Shown here: piece by piece, positions 11,931-24,108 of the stretch | How positions within the stretch are numbered: the first letter of the stretch is position 1 | Layout of the letters: each line of letters opens with the position of its first letter | Assembly: GCF_963678635.1 (NCBI RefSeq) | Contig: NC_087063.1 | Location: forward strand, 3,880,580 to 3,944,579 | Reading direction: 5' to 3' | Origin: Symsagittifera roscoffensis | Lineage: Eukaryota > Xenacoelomorpha > Acoela > Convolutidae | Length of the DNA: 64,000 nt | Position numbers and translations under genes: made by a program | Notes under the pieces: generated by a model | Seen by the model: only the letters and a program-made list of their open reading frames with translations | Database searches by the model: none | What the model was told of the DNA's origin: nothing

Positions 11931-11939
11931 TTGTTATAG

Positions 11940-12738
11940 CCATGGTGCCTTCCACGAGAAAACAGTTTATGGACCTCATACAAAACCAAGCGAAAACTCT
12001 ACTCGGAAAAATGAACCATTCGGTGCTAAACGCTCAAACACCAAACCCGAAATTGAGCTTCCAATTTTAACCAAATCATCAGCTCATCAGAAAAATCGCT
12101 CCAACACATTTTACCTCGATCGAAAAACGAGTCGAAACCGACGCGAAATTGAGAGACAAAAAGCGGTTTTGCTGACCAATTTAGAGCAAAAATTGAAAAA
12201 TTTAGATGACCGAGAATATGATAGATTAATTCAACACGAAAGTTATGCGTCTTTGTTACCACAAATCGAAGCAGATAGTCCGTTTTTCTCAGTACCAAAA
12301 AAGGAACATTTACTCAGTAGTACAATAGAACAGAGGCAAAAACTGAAAGACAGGGAAAAAGAGTCGGTCAAAAATATTTCGTCACATCAATCGTTAGCTA
12401 CATGTGAAAACATCAGCACTTGGCTAGTGACTACAAATCAAGGTCAAAATAGGCAAAATGCGAAAATCCCTTCAATCGTTAAAATTAAATTTAACAATAT
12501 GTTGGGCTCAAAAAATGCGGAACGAAAACTTTCAAACTCAATTGGAACGAGCGATTTATCGCTAATTACATCGAATTTGACCCGCGCTTTGACCCAAATT
12601 TCAGGTCAAGGTCAAGTTGAATGCCATGCTAAAAAGAGACAACACGTTGCGGATAGAAGTTTGCAGAGTCAAGATTTGTCGACAATTAGTCAAATTGAAT
12701 ACACAAGAGCATATTTACAGGAGCTGACCAAAAAGTAA
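11940..12738 (+). CDS. Exon 2 (terminal) of an unknown two-exon gene
   Basis: The exon follows the acceptor TTGTTATAG and begins with one base that completes the Ser codon left by exon 1. It encodes 265 further residues before a TAA, so the joined protein would be 463 residues. The sequence is basic and polar. A charged helical stretch around RREIERQKAVLLTNLEQK is probably a short coiled coil, and the rest is Ser/Gln/Asn-rich with a C-terminal YTRAYLQELTKK. An AATAAA-like signal follows the stop within about ten bases. I do not recognise the family. Steady coding character without stops over 800 bp of AT-rich DNA, plus the matching splice phase, supports a real gene. Additional small exons in the intron cannot be excluded. 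Confidence 0.6.
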
Positions 12739-14939
12739 CTGAAATAAATTATTTCTTGTAGAAAAATTACTAATTAGGTTTTGTTTTTAACTCAGCTTGT
12801 TCTTGTTGCATTTTTTTAAACTTTCTATAAAATTCAGTATGGAAAAACCAAAAAATTTAGAAAAAAAAATAGTTTCAAAAATGTTTTCATTTTTTTGAAA
12901 CCCCCTGAACGCTTTTTTAAGTAGTAAATATGAGATTTGGCATCTATTAACGCAATACCTGAACCAAATAGTTTTATAAAATCAGTTTGGAGTTATTTTA
13001 TGGCCGGATTAATTTGCCGCCACAGCTAACCGTTAAGTGAAAAGGGATTTTTTGCGCAAACTAAATATCAAACAATTGTCCTAATTGGCAACTTTCAAAC
13101 TTCCGTAAGTTACATTAAATTTTTCAGACTTGAAATAACCTGCTAATATCAAACTCAAATAATCAAAAAATTTCAGCTTTCATTGTCAAATTTTTCGAAA
13201 GTTGAGGAAGTGGACATTTGGCTCAAGAAAAATTCATCCAAGTATTCCTTCTTTTTGTTTTTTAATTGAGATTCGAGACGAATAGTACGATTCAATTTTT
13301 TCAAGTGTAGTTAAAACTTTTGCTAATTTTCAAACTTACACTGTTTTTCACGCAACATTTTCAATCCCAAATTAAAAAAAGCCCTCTTGATTTTATAATT
13401 TAGTTGCATTAAAAAACAATTGTAATATAAATTATATATAAATTGAACAGCAAAAGGTGCAAACTAGTCAAGGTGAAATTTGGGCTCATTCAGCCCTTAC
13501 CATAAATATAAATTTTTGAATTGTTTATACCATTTTCACAACATTTTCTCCACGAAATTTCGAATTACGATTGTGGGCCAAATTGGGGATCAGTTTTGAC
13601 CCTGGTAGAGAAAAACGGCATAATTGTTGAAAAAGACCGCAGGTATCAAAAAATTAACCTAGCAGGTATTTATAGAGGAATTTTTACTACTTACTGTTGC
13701 AGAAAGTTTCGTATAAAAAAATTTGAATTATTCAACCGTTATTTTTTGAAAAAAAAATGAAAATCAAAAATTATTGAACGACTCTAAGATTCCATCTTCC
13801 AAAGCCTGACGTCCTAATAAAAATGAATCGTTGAAATAGTTTTAGATTATTACCAAAAGAAAAATCTATAAAGTTTTCAGCATCACCAAATTGTTTTTCA
13901 GACTAAGTTGGTCGTAGTTGATACTGAATTATATTATAATATGATTAAATTGACATATGATGCGTATGGACTTGATGTGATGCGTACGGATTAATGTCAT
14001 ATAACATATTTATTTAACCTGTTTAGATAAATAGTTTTAAAAAAGCCATTTCTAAAACAAGTAAATTCGATTGCATCTTCTAAGAGCCGTTGACATCTTC
14101 TAACAATAGGGATGTGCAAGAGACCTCGAAAATTTTGACAACACTGAAGTTTCAAAGAAAACAACTAAAGTATTGAATAAATTTTTGGGAAAAACTTTAT
14201 TTCCCCTTTTTCATGACTTTTTTTCTCAAATTTTTCGGTTATTCTAAAAATTTTGGTAAAAAATTCCGAGATGAGAGCAAATAATAGCTACAACAAAATA
14301 AGAATTGAGGTAGATTAAAGATTGAAGATCAGTTTTTAACAAACTTTTATTGTAATCTCAAAACTTAAATTTTCCGAGCCTTATTTTTAGTTTCTGAGTC
14401 ACGTACAACAATGAGTACGCACTGTAGTCGCTACGAGCTTTTTTTTGAGAGATATAAAGCGTCAGAATGAAAACACATCCAGCGCCATTGTTGCTTACCT
14501 TTTTTTGAAGTTATCAGAACAAAAAAGTTTGAAACAAAGACGAGATAATCAAAGAGATTTAAAAACAAGAAAAATCGGTTGCTGTGCTAGTAGGACAGAA
14601 TGTTCCTATCGTTTTCTTTAGAAAAAATAGGAAAAAACGTTTTTTTTTCTTATGATTTCTTCAAATTGGTGTCGTTTTTAGTGCGTGGTTTGATTCAAGA
14701 TCGATAAAAAAATCAGTGAATTAGACAGATAACTTCATTTTTTTTTTCAAGAAAAGAATACCACACAAAAAAAAAGAAATTTTTTTTTTATTTTTTGGGT
14801 ACAAAAACTTTATTACCAATAAAGCGCTAAATGAAACATCGATAATTATTTTTCTTCAAAATAAAATTAAGTTTTGAGAGCTTGAAAGTCCTAAAAATTA
14901 GACACTATGAAAAATTAGACAAATGAACCTCTTTTGAAA

Positions 14940-15080
14940 ATTCTTTAAAGTGTTTCGAATCACGATTAAAAAAGGCTTTAGAATGATAAATCACTCAGCC
15001 CAGTCTGAAATGTTTTTTTTTGGTAGCCAATTTTGCGTGGAAAACAATAAATATGAAACACAGCCCAATACAAAGTTTCT
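14940..15080 (-). repeat. Dispersed CCGACCATTGAA-family repeat, inverted copy 1
   Basis: Shares with 15225-15375 the words CGAATCACGA, ATCACTCA and CCCAGTC, and is the reverse-orientation relative of the copies at 21915 and 25565. Diverged. Confidence 0.5.
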
Positions 15081-15224
15081 GACTATTTTCTGACTATAAC
15101 AAAAATAATCGAAAAACTTGACGAACGTTACTCGATCGCGTTACCCGCTCGGAGTAAGACAAAATATCAAAAATTTCAGACCGGTTTTAATCGACTCTGA
15201 GAATTTTTTGGCAATTTATGAAAG

Positions 15225-15375
15225 TTGTTTGAATCACGACTTAAAGGGTTTTAATATGATATATCACTCAACCCAGTCCGATAACTGTTTGTGGTGCCTG
15301 ATTTTGCATGAAAAACGGAAAATGAAATACACCCCAATACATAGTTCCTCCCCATTTGCAATGGTGGGATCAAAA
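15225..15375 (-). repeat. Dispersed CCGACCATTGAA-family repeat, inverted copy 2
   Basis: Reverse-orientation relative of 21915-22082, recognisable by GAATCACGACTTAAAGGG, a TGGTGCCTGATTTTGC-like core and ATGGTGGGA near its end. Confidence 0.5.
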
Positions 15376-17144
15376 TAACCAAAAAAGGGGAGGAACCACA
15401 TAGCAAAAGGTTGACCTCCTCCTTTCAACTTTGTCAGCCAGAACCTGAAAGCTTAGCAAAATACCTAATTGATTACTTGGCTAAAACTACCGTTAAAAGC
15501 CCGAGAAGCGATTTTTTACAAACACAGAATTTTGTTTACTCACATTCAATAGTTTAAACAGTTGAAAATTGAGCTACAAGGTTTTAAAAAAAACCATGAG
15601 TCTTGGTTCAAACATCCAGTGAGGCTTAGTTGTTTTAGACTGTCGCAGTGTTGATATATTTTCTGTATGAGAAATGCCAGACATCTTCAAACGTATACAC
15701 CTTAGTTCCACCCTGAAGGTTGCTCTTATTTATTACATACTCAATTGCTCTAATCAAAACAATTCATAAATGGCTTACAGTCATTCGACAGGATAGGAAA
15801 CAAATTAAAATACAAAAAGCGTTTTTTTGGAACAAATAGGTTTGAAATATTAAACATTTTCAGGTCATATAAACAAAACTGTTGACAGTCTATTTTTGTG
15901 CCCTCGGAAACTTAATTTAAAAAAAACTAGAGCTCAAAATTCACAAGATATTTAACTTGCTACCATTTTGTAACTTGAGACGTGAAGCATATTTAATTGT
16001 GCATATTGTTTAAAATTCCAGAGCTTTTTGACAATAGTTTCCTTTTTTTCTTTCGTTCTTTCTTTTTCTTTGTACCTGGCATTGCTTCAGAAAAAAAACG
16101 TACTACAAAATTTCAATTTTTTAAAATTTAAAATTGATTACTTAGGGTCAGACACTTTAAAAAGCGTTTCGAACATTTAAGGTTTTGCCTCAAAAACAAA
16201 CAGTATTGTTTCAATTTTGTTTGTCATGCTACTCGCTCTCATTTGCTCTCAGCTTCGTGAGCCTGCGTAAAACGGAGAATGCAGATGTATTCAAAAGCTA
16301 AGGATACAAGATCAAAAAAATCAGAAGTTCAAAGACCTACATCAATCTGAAATGATCGGATTGAAGGTCAGCCTCTAATCAATATCTATCTAATTTTGTC
16401 TCGAAACCGAACTACTCCGATTAATTTTTCTGACACAGACAAGTTTCGAAATTTGTTTTAAAACAGTTTTGAAGTTTGTGCCTGGTCTCTCAATCACAGC
16501 CAACAGTACTTGCAAATGAACCTGAGTTATAAATACCTATGATTTTTTTGAGGTAGACAATGTGTTACAATAACAAAACATCCGACGCCATATTTCTTAC
16601 CACTTCGCGAAGTTATCGGAACAAAGACAGTTTTTAAAAATAATAGAACTAGAAACATTGCACACAAATGACTAAAAAATGTGACGGACCAGAAGAGACG
16701 GTCGCACTTCTCATTTCATCTTCGTCAGCCACAAGGTGATTGCTGAGCAATGTCTATAATTGGTTACTTGTCTAAAACTGCATATCACGAGGACGAAATG
16801 TTTTTCAAAAATTTATGCGTTTATTATCAAATAATGTGATTATGAAACAAAATTGGAAATAAAAACATTTAAAAATGAGCTTCAAGAATTAGAAACATTT
16901 CCTAGGCTCCGCCAAAAAACCATCAAAAACATTTCGTTGTAGTTTGGAATCGCAATGAGATAATTTTTTTTCGTATGTGAAAACAAAAGATTTTCTAGAA
17001 AGACAAGACATCTTGAAACACAATGATTGAGTCCGCCGAAGGGTTTGCTCCAATTTATTACAATCTAATTGTTTTAATTATAGGTAAAACATTACAGTCA
17101 TCCAACAAAAAAAAACGAACAAATTTTCCAAACACAGTTGTTTT

Positions 17145-17675
17145 TAATATGAAACGATTTTTGAAGCAAAACTACTGACTATGTTTTTTATATCATCCGA
17201 AACATTCTGAAGCTTGAGCTAAAAATTGAAACTAATGCGTTACAATTTCGAAGAAGGAGCAGGGTAGTAACTAAACAGGAAAACTAACGAATAAGAAAAT
17301 GCATCAAGGTTTAGAAACACTTGTTTTAATTTAAAACATTTTTTGAAGGCAAACTACTGGCAGTGTTTTTTATATCATCGAAATATTCTGAAGCTTAAAC
17401 TCAAATTTGAAACTAATGGGTTACAATTTTGAAGGAGTTGATTAGTATTTCAACAGGAAAATTTACGAATGAAAAAATGCATCAATGTTTGAAAACACAT
17501 GCTTTAATTTTATAGAGTTTTTGAAGGCAACTTACTGACTGTAAACCATAATAACTTTTTGAAGCTTGAGCTCAAAATTGAAACTGATGGTACCATTTCT
17601 AAAAAGAAGTGGGTTACAGTCACTCAAAAAAAAATAAACGAATTAGAAAACGAAGCATTTTTTGGAAAAACTGGC
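17145..17675 (+). repeat. Three degenerate tandem units of about 170-180 bp
   Basis: Three successive copies share a TTTTTGAAGGCAAACTACTG core, then a GAAGCTTGAGCTC core (at 17209, 17390 and 17561), then ATTGAAACTAATGGGTTAC. They differ by substitutions and small indels, so the array is old. No coding frame is conserved between units. Confidence 0.7.
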
Positions 17676-18625
17676 TTTCAATATAACACAACTTTCTAAA
17701 GCAAAGTTATTGACTGTATTTTTGATGAAAGTGGAAAAATTTAGGTTAATTGCGTTTAAAATTGAAAAAAAACACACCTTTTTTTGTAAACTGATGAAGA
17801 CTTCAAGTTTCTTATTTTTTGGTCCGACTTTCAAAGAAAACGGAATATTTATACTTTTTTGTCAGATTACATTCAGTCAAGTTTCGTCCATCAAAATAAT
17901 AGTTTTTGAAACATTTCTATGACTCATTGAAGATAACGACTCTCTGATACCAAACTTAAAAAATATTTTGCATCCAATTAGTATTGCAAAATTTTAGGAG
18001 TTTGAACATTGCCAATTTGGCTATGCTCTGCACTAGATTATGCGTGGCGAAATATCCCTCTCAACGTCATTAATCCAAAATTGAATTGAGGCTTACTAGT
18101 CGATCGTAATAATTTGGTACAACTCAAATTTTTACACTTCATCGTTGATATTGAATTGAGGCAAGGTAATTTAATTGAAATTATTCTTTACTAAGCAAAG
18201 TATATCGCGTTCTAACTGGAATTTCCTGCCTGGAGATTAAACTTTGTTTATCAGAAACTTGAAACGATTTTCAGAAAATTCACGATTTGCCCTAAAACCA
18301 GCAGTTATGTTTCAGTTTTATTTGTCTCTTGGTGGGCAGTCAATAGGCAGAATAGTCTAAGGGAAGGTTCATGTTTCTCCGTTTTTTTTACTCTTGGGCA
18401 GCATTTCTTGTAAGCTGATCAGTAAATCAAGTATAGTAGTAGTCAGTATTACGAGAGAGAAATTTAAATTTTATGCATATTTTGAGTAATTTAATTGAGG
18501 TTTTTTTGAAATTCAATAAAAAAATACTAGAAATTATTCAATTCATGAATATTTTTGTCTATTTCTCGGTATTATTGTCAATTCTGATAGTTGTTTTTTT
18601 ATCAGTTCGGACGTATTTAACACAG

Positions 18626-18920
18626 CCAATCAAAAATTGGAAAAGAGTAATGAACGCAAGTAAACATTAAAAAACCACTGACTTTGTTGAATTTATCTCA
18701 ACTTTCGATTTTCTAAGAAAAAACTCTTCGAATTTCTAAAACGATTTATGATTGGCACTTTTTTGATAACATTAACCCAACTTGATGAAAACAGGATCAA
18801 CAGATAAAGTTTTTAGTTAGCTTGAAATTAAAAAAATTAATTCCTCTTTTGAGACTAGAAATCGTTCACGTTTTTTCGCTCTATTTAAACTTTCGTTGGT
18901 AGAGAGTGCTATTTAAGTCA
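18626..18920 (+). repeat. Terminal-inverted-repeat family, head and body fragment
   Basis: Starts with CAGCCAATC...TTGGAAAAGAGTAATGAACGCAAGTAAAC, the family head, followed by the body words GATTGGCACTTTTTTGATAA and GAGACTAGAAATCG. The tail is missing. Confidence 0.6.
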
Positions 18921-19094
18921 CTTTCAGCAGATGAATTTCAATTGAACTCAAAAATTGCAAAAGTGCAAATATATCTAAGTGCATTCATAAATGCATCAAT
19001 ATGTATGAATACACATCTGTAGTAAAGACTTTTATGCTCATTTTAAAATTTTTCCGACTTGTTGTTTCAGAAATCTTGAATTCGAAGAAAAAAC

Positions 19095-19499
19095 ACAGAT
19101 GGCCTTAAAGTCCTTTAATTTATGGAACAATTTGAGAAAACTGGATCAATAGGTAAAACTTTTATTTCGCTGGGAAATCTGACAATTAATTTCCATATTC
19201 GAAATTAGAAGTCGACCACGTTTTTTTGTGACCTTAACCATTTTGCTGTTCGATAGTGGAGTTTAACCTCCTTTTAACAATAAAAATGCACTGAGCTTGA
19301 AAAGAAACCGAGAAACATCAAAATTGAGCGCGAACAAGTTTTAACTTTTTCCTGAAAAAGACCTATATAAAAATGTTAACATTTACTGATTAGGAGTAAT
19401 TAACGTAGTGAAGACTCTTATATGCAAGACCTATATAATAGTCTTCGCTACTTTAATTACTCTTAATCAGTAAATGTTAACATTTTTCTGCTCTTGGAC
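19095..19499 (+). repeat. Terminal-inverted-repeat family copy ending in a long palindrome
   Basis: Body words GGATCAATAGGTAAAACTTT, CACGTTTTTTTGTGACC and GAGTTTAACC match the dispersed family. The copy ends in the palindrome at 19369-19487, which contains two inverted family tails. Confidence 0.65.
19369..19487. repeat. 119-bp imperfect palindrome
   Basis: Arms 19369-19423 and 19433-19487 are reverse complements with only four mismatches over 55 bases, around a 9-base centre (GCAAGACCT). Each arm carries the TAGGAGTAATTAACG or TTAATTACTCTTA end of the dispersed family, so it looks like a tail-to-tail duplication. Confidence 0.85.
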
Positions 19500-20680
19500 C
19501 CATTCTGCTCTTAGACCATTCTGCTTATTGTTCCGCATCCGTGTCTCTTTTTCATTCTTGGCTTCGTGAGTCTGGAAAAACGGAAAGGAATGCAGATATA
19601 TTCGAGGGCTAAGAATACAAGATCCAACAAAATCAGAAGATTACAGACATACATCACCTGGATTGATTGGCGAGCGAGATCTAAATAAAATACAACCTTC
19701 AAACTACACTTTATGCACGGGGCTGGTGAGTAAGCTACCCATATAAAGGCGACTACTTCAAGTAAATAGCACATACAAAGCACGTTTCGGCAAAAACGAA
19801 CAAATTCGATGACTAAATAGTCCGTCAAACAAACAAAAAAATTAGATCTTCAATAACATCAAACAAACTGAAAACCAAACATCAAAACTTGATATCTAAA
19901 CGAGTTTTAAGCTCAGCTTAATGAAAGGATACAATGATTATAGGCATTTACAAAGTACATAATAGAGCGGCTCCGCCGCAGAATATTCTGTTGAGTATTG
20001 ATTAGTAATTAATAATTAGCATTATAATTAGGAAGCAGGGCATTTTACATAGGAGTTCTAAACAACGATTATCACTGCGACTATGGGTAATACAACTGCG
20101 ATTTTCTTCATCCCTTAAAAAAAGTTTCTGATTTCAGCATGATTCTTGCATTCAATTTAGCTTTAACTCGTCTTGGTGTCTTTCTTGTCTCCCGTCCATG
20201 ACTAATATTGCATTCTTCCTTTTTTACTTTCTGATGTTGTCTGTTCTGCATTAGTTGAGATGTTTCGAGATGTTTAATCGTCCGGTGGTTGGCATTAATT
20301 TTCGTGTGAGATGAGTCCTCGTGATGTTCTGTTCTGTTCTCGTTATTTCTATCTCTCTATTTAAATATATCTCCTTTTGTGTCTGTGTTTCACTTCTTCA
20401 CTGGCCTCAATCCCACTTGCTGCAGTTTATCACATTTCCTCGCAATTCTGCAGTATTCCCTGAGTCTAAAACACAACACTGCAATTTGACTGATAGTTAA
20501 TATCTACTTGTACGCAATATCACTGAACTGGAGCAACTAAATCAGTCGAAAAATTGATTTCCCACGTCAAATAAAAAAGCAATTTTGGATTGATTAATGC
20601 CGCCCAAATTCATTGAGAAATTTGGCTAGTTATTGAGGAAAACATTGCTAGTTATTTGGCATTACCTTTTAAGGAGAACG

Positions 20681-21069
20681 CTCGTATATCAGAGCACAGC
20701 CCTGAATGTTCCAACTGCCCTTAAACTGCTCGCAAACAGTTTTTCGCAGAAAAACTTGGATAAACTATATATTTTTGAATGCCAATATCAAAGAATAAAT
20801 GCTTAAATTTGAGTCCTGTAAGGGATAAGTATTACTTATTAGCGCTTATTGATCCAACTGCCTATTAAGGACCAAAAAAAGTGATCTGTTTAAGAAAATT
20901 AAAAATTGATAGCTTTTGAAAAAAAAAATGTATGTTTTGAAAAAATGAGCCCCCATACGATACTTTAAGTAAGGTGGCGTAGCGACTTGTGTGAGCGCAT
21001 CCTAGCATCCGCAATAAAAACAAGACTGCTCGTATCAGGACAAAGCCCTGAATGTTCCGACTGCCCATT
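20681..21069 (+). repeat. Direct repeat pair with GCTCGTAT...CCTGAATGTTCC
   Basis: The words GCTCGTAT, AGCCCTGAATGTTCC and ACTGCCC followed by TTAA occur in the same order at about 20689-20724 and 21028-21071, about 340 bp apart. Confidence 0.6.
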
Positions 21070-21914
21070 AATTGGTCTCATATCGTTTTTGGTAAATGAA
21101 ATATTGACAAACTACAAATTTATAATATAAAAGTGTTAGAATTTGAGTCGTTTCTGGAACTAATAAGACCAACTAATTTGCCTCAATTCAATTTGGAACA
21201 ATTATGAGTGCGGATAGTTTGCCACGCATAAATAATTCGCATGTTGAAATAAAATATCAAAGTATTATTCCAGAATCAAAGCAGCGTTTTAGTCAAGTGC
21301 AAGCATACTCCCTTGGCAATCACAAGATTTCAGTATCGATGCCCATACGAAGTCAACTTTTCTAAAATTGGACTGAATAAAAAATACCCGGGGAATATAT
21401 ATTCCTCACTTTCTTCGATAGTCGGAACAATAAACACTAAATTTGATGCGGTACGAATCAGTTTGAGTTTTAGTTGCAAATGTGAGAAAACAAACTCAAG
21501 TCTAATTGAGCTAATAATGCAAGTAGGGCGGCCCCCGTTTGCTCATCAAGAGGCCACTATACCGATACACAATCAGCCAAACTTTCTTGTCTGAATGAAG
21601 GAGAAAAATTTAAAAAACTGATACAATGAAATTGTTAAATTTACAATCAACATAAAAATCAGTTTTGAATAAAAACGGTACTTAAAATGCATACATGCTC
21701 AAAATTTGCCTGCTAACTGACAACAATTCCGATTTGAGGATGACTACAAACTTGAGTCAGCATATGACCAAAGTTACTCAGGGGGAAAAGTCTAGTAACC
21801 GGTTGCAACACCCTTGCTTATCGCAAATGTTAACAATTTTCGGAGCAAAAACTTTTTCATTGACCTTTATGGTAGCTAGAACAATCAGGTTTTCCGCCTG
21901 ATTCAATAAGTCTT

Positions 21915-22082
21915 TTTGTTCCGACCATTGAAAATGAAAACAAACTTTATAATCGGGTGTTTTAGTTTTTTTCTTTTTTTTTGCTTTCCACGCAAGATCA
22001 GGTACGACAAAAAATCATCGGAAAATGTCGTGGGCTATATCATATAAAAGCCCTTTCTGTCGTGATTCGAACGACATTAATA
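21915..22082 (+). repeat. Dispersed CCGACCATTGAA-family repeat, copy 3
   Basis: Begins TTTTGTTCCGACCATTGAAAA and ends CGAACGACATTAA. The core has GGTACGACAAAAAATCATC and AAAGCCCTTTCTG. The same order is found at 25565-25735. Confidence 0.7.
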
Positions 22083-23885
22083 AATTTTGAAATCCGTCTG
22101 ATTTTTTGATTTTTGGTCTAATTTCGAGCGAATAAGGTGAGCGAGCAGGCTTAAAACAGCTTAATTATGCTTAATTTAAGCCATGAAAACTTAACTCTGC
22201 TCGATTAAAGTTAATTTTGGAATTTTTTTGCGCCATTTTGGGAATGAAAAGACTTTCAAAGTTTTCTTTTCAAAAAAATTCTGCAAAAATTTAAAAATTT
22301 CGAAATGTTTTCATAAAAAAATTTAGCGATTTTTTTCTTTTCATTTTCTACTAAATTTGTTTTCCAACTTATCTATTTTATTATGACGGTCGAATATTCT
22401 AAGTTCTAGAAAAAACATTTTTTGTATTTTTTCAAGACTGGTCGGAACATTCGTTGCAACTTGTTCAGTAACCAGTTATCTTTGTTTCAATTTGGAACGA
22501 TTTTTACTGGCTGATAATTCACCACGCATGAATATTTCTAGTTACTTTCAGCAACGTAGATGAAACCTTCAAAGCAAACAAATAATTTTCAAATCCCAAC
22601 TTTCCCAAAAATAATTGCAGGTAAAATATTTTTCTACACTTGAACTCAAGGAGTCAATATCTTCATTCGGTTTTACAAAAATTTTCATGAAAAACTAGTA
22701 TTTCGATTGCATAAATAGGTCTGATTCAAAAAATCAACTCAACCATGTCGGAAAAATAGCAGATCTTCAAAAGTTGAAAAAATCGAACAATTCAATTCAT
22801 ATACTTAAAACAAATTGTTGTCATTTTTATTCCCAACTCTGTACGATCCTACAACTGCTCACTTATGGGACACCGATAACTGATTTTAATTTAGTTCAGG
22901 GCATATAAACAGGGTCAAACTAATGGTGTCCGGCAACTAAGACGACAGATGTTGAGACGACAACGACTTTTGATGGGACTTTAGGACGCTACACACAATT
23001 CTCCAATTGTATGTCTGAGAAATATAAACAGCTTAAACTTGAACAGTTCATTTTAAATGTTTTTACGTTCCTTTGTCGTCTTATTGTCATGTCATCTCCA
23101 TGTCCTGTCGTCTTATTTACCTAGCATCCGAACTAATCAACCTTGACCCATTAAGATGCTCGGCATAATCCGCAATTTGTCAATAACTTTCGAACCAAAA
23201 CATACTTCACGTGAGGATTAATGCTTTGCAACAATCTCAGGCTGAGCTAGCGCCTTCGTTTATATCGCATTTTTCTGTTTTTTTTTGTACTTTTGCATGC
23301 TATTGTGGCTCTCAATTCGTGACATTTCAAAGCAAAGTATCAGCAGAAATACAACGCATTGAGAAGAGTTCAGGCGTTGAACATGCAAACTTCAATAAAA
23401 CACCACTAAAATTATATTTTTTTTCTTCAAATTTGAAAATAGATATTTTAAGGAAGGGCTGGGAGTGAAACGAACTAGCTTTCGAAATTAAAGTATTGTA
23501 GTGTGATAAAACTAGCCTAAACATAGACAATCGGATGATGGGCGGATTATATAAGCCATCTAAAAGTCACGCAATTTGGAAAGTACGCAATTTGTGTTCA
23601 AATCAGGGCCGCAAAAAAAACACATTTCGATTTAAAAAAAAAAACGTTTTAACATGTTTTAAGCAAAAAAAAAAAACAAAGTTATATGCAGTCTATTTGC
23701 CGTACTTTTCCAGTTGAGTGCTCTTTTCATTTCCCTTACAGTTAAATAGTCTCCGAAAAAGCCGGATACAAAAACCGCAGCAAACCAAGAATACGGTATA
23801 GTGAAACTAAACTGACTGATACAAAATTAAAAACTGCTCAAAATTTTTCGATGGTTTACAAACCACCCTATTACTAGTTTCTTAC

Positions 23886-24108
23886 CTGAGTGCGTTGATC
23901 TTGATGAATCCGTCGGCGTCACTCGGTTCGTAGTCTCCCTTCACATCCATACTCACTAGACTCTCGTTGTACACACTGAGGGGGGACTCTCTGCCTAGGA
24001 TGTGACATCCCCCTTTGTACAACATCACTCTAACTTTCCCCTCCACCACCTCTTGTGTCTTGTCAATGCAGTGTCGCACAAACTCACACTCGGGGCTGTA
24101 CCAGAAAC
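23886..24108 (-). CDS. ASS1: ASS exon 9 (last exon found)
   Basis: 223 bases between GTGTTTAG and GTAAGA. Encodes [45 protein letters not shown] and [17 protein letters not shown], ending with AG of the next codon. If the donor is not used the frame reads AGG TAA, giving INALR and a stop; if it is used, a further exon of about 16 codons is expected downstream. Confidence 0.95.

Larger units (their letters stand above)
6318..11939 (+). other. 5.6-kb intron of the unknown two-exon gene
   Basis: Proposed intron from GTTAAA to TTGTTATAG. It contains a foldback repeat with GCATGG motifs (6589-6711), a 33-bp minisatellite (6798-6896), a short CTTAATCGCATT tandem array (8040-8100), and a tandem array with ATATATCTGC units directly before the acceptor (11640-11930). 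The rest is AT-rich with many T and A runs. I see no credible coding frame in 7000-11400. Confidence 0.5.
12739..23885. other. Repeat-rich intergenic region
   Basis: About 11 kb between the unknown plus-strand gene and the 3' end of ASS, without a credible gene. It holds inverted and direct copies of several dispersed repeats listed separately: the CCGACCATTGAA family, three ~175-bp tandem units, the terminal-inverted-repeat family and the 119-bp palindrome. A further repeat pair is seen at 16250-16375 and 19559-19690 (shared CTTCGTGAGYCTG and AATACAAGATC words). I searched its minus strand by eye for a final ASS exon encoding something like LKEYH and did not find one. Confidence 0.6.

Noticed and set aside
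17145-17675. CRISPR-like array or satellite gene
   Set aside because: Units are long, adjacent and degenerate, with no constant repeat and variable spacer structure; an ordinary old tandem repeat in a eukaryotic genome.
23327-23530. Last exon of ASS downstream of exon 9
   Set aside because: The frame has no acceptor in the right phase and no resemblance to the LKEYH-type tail.
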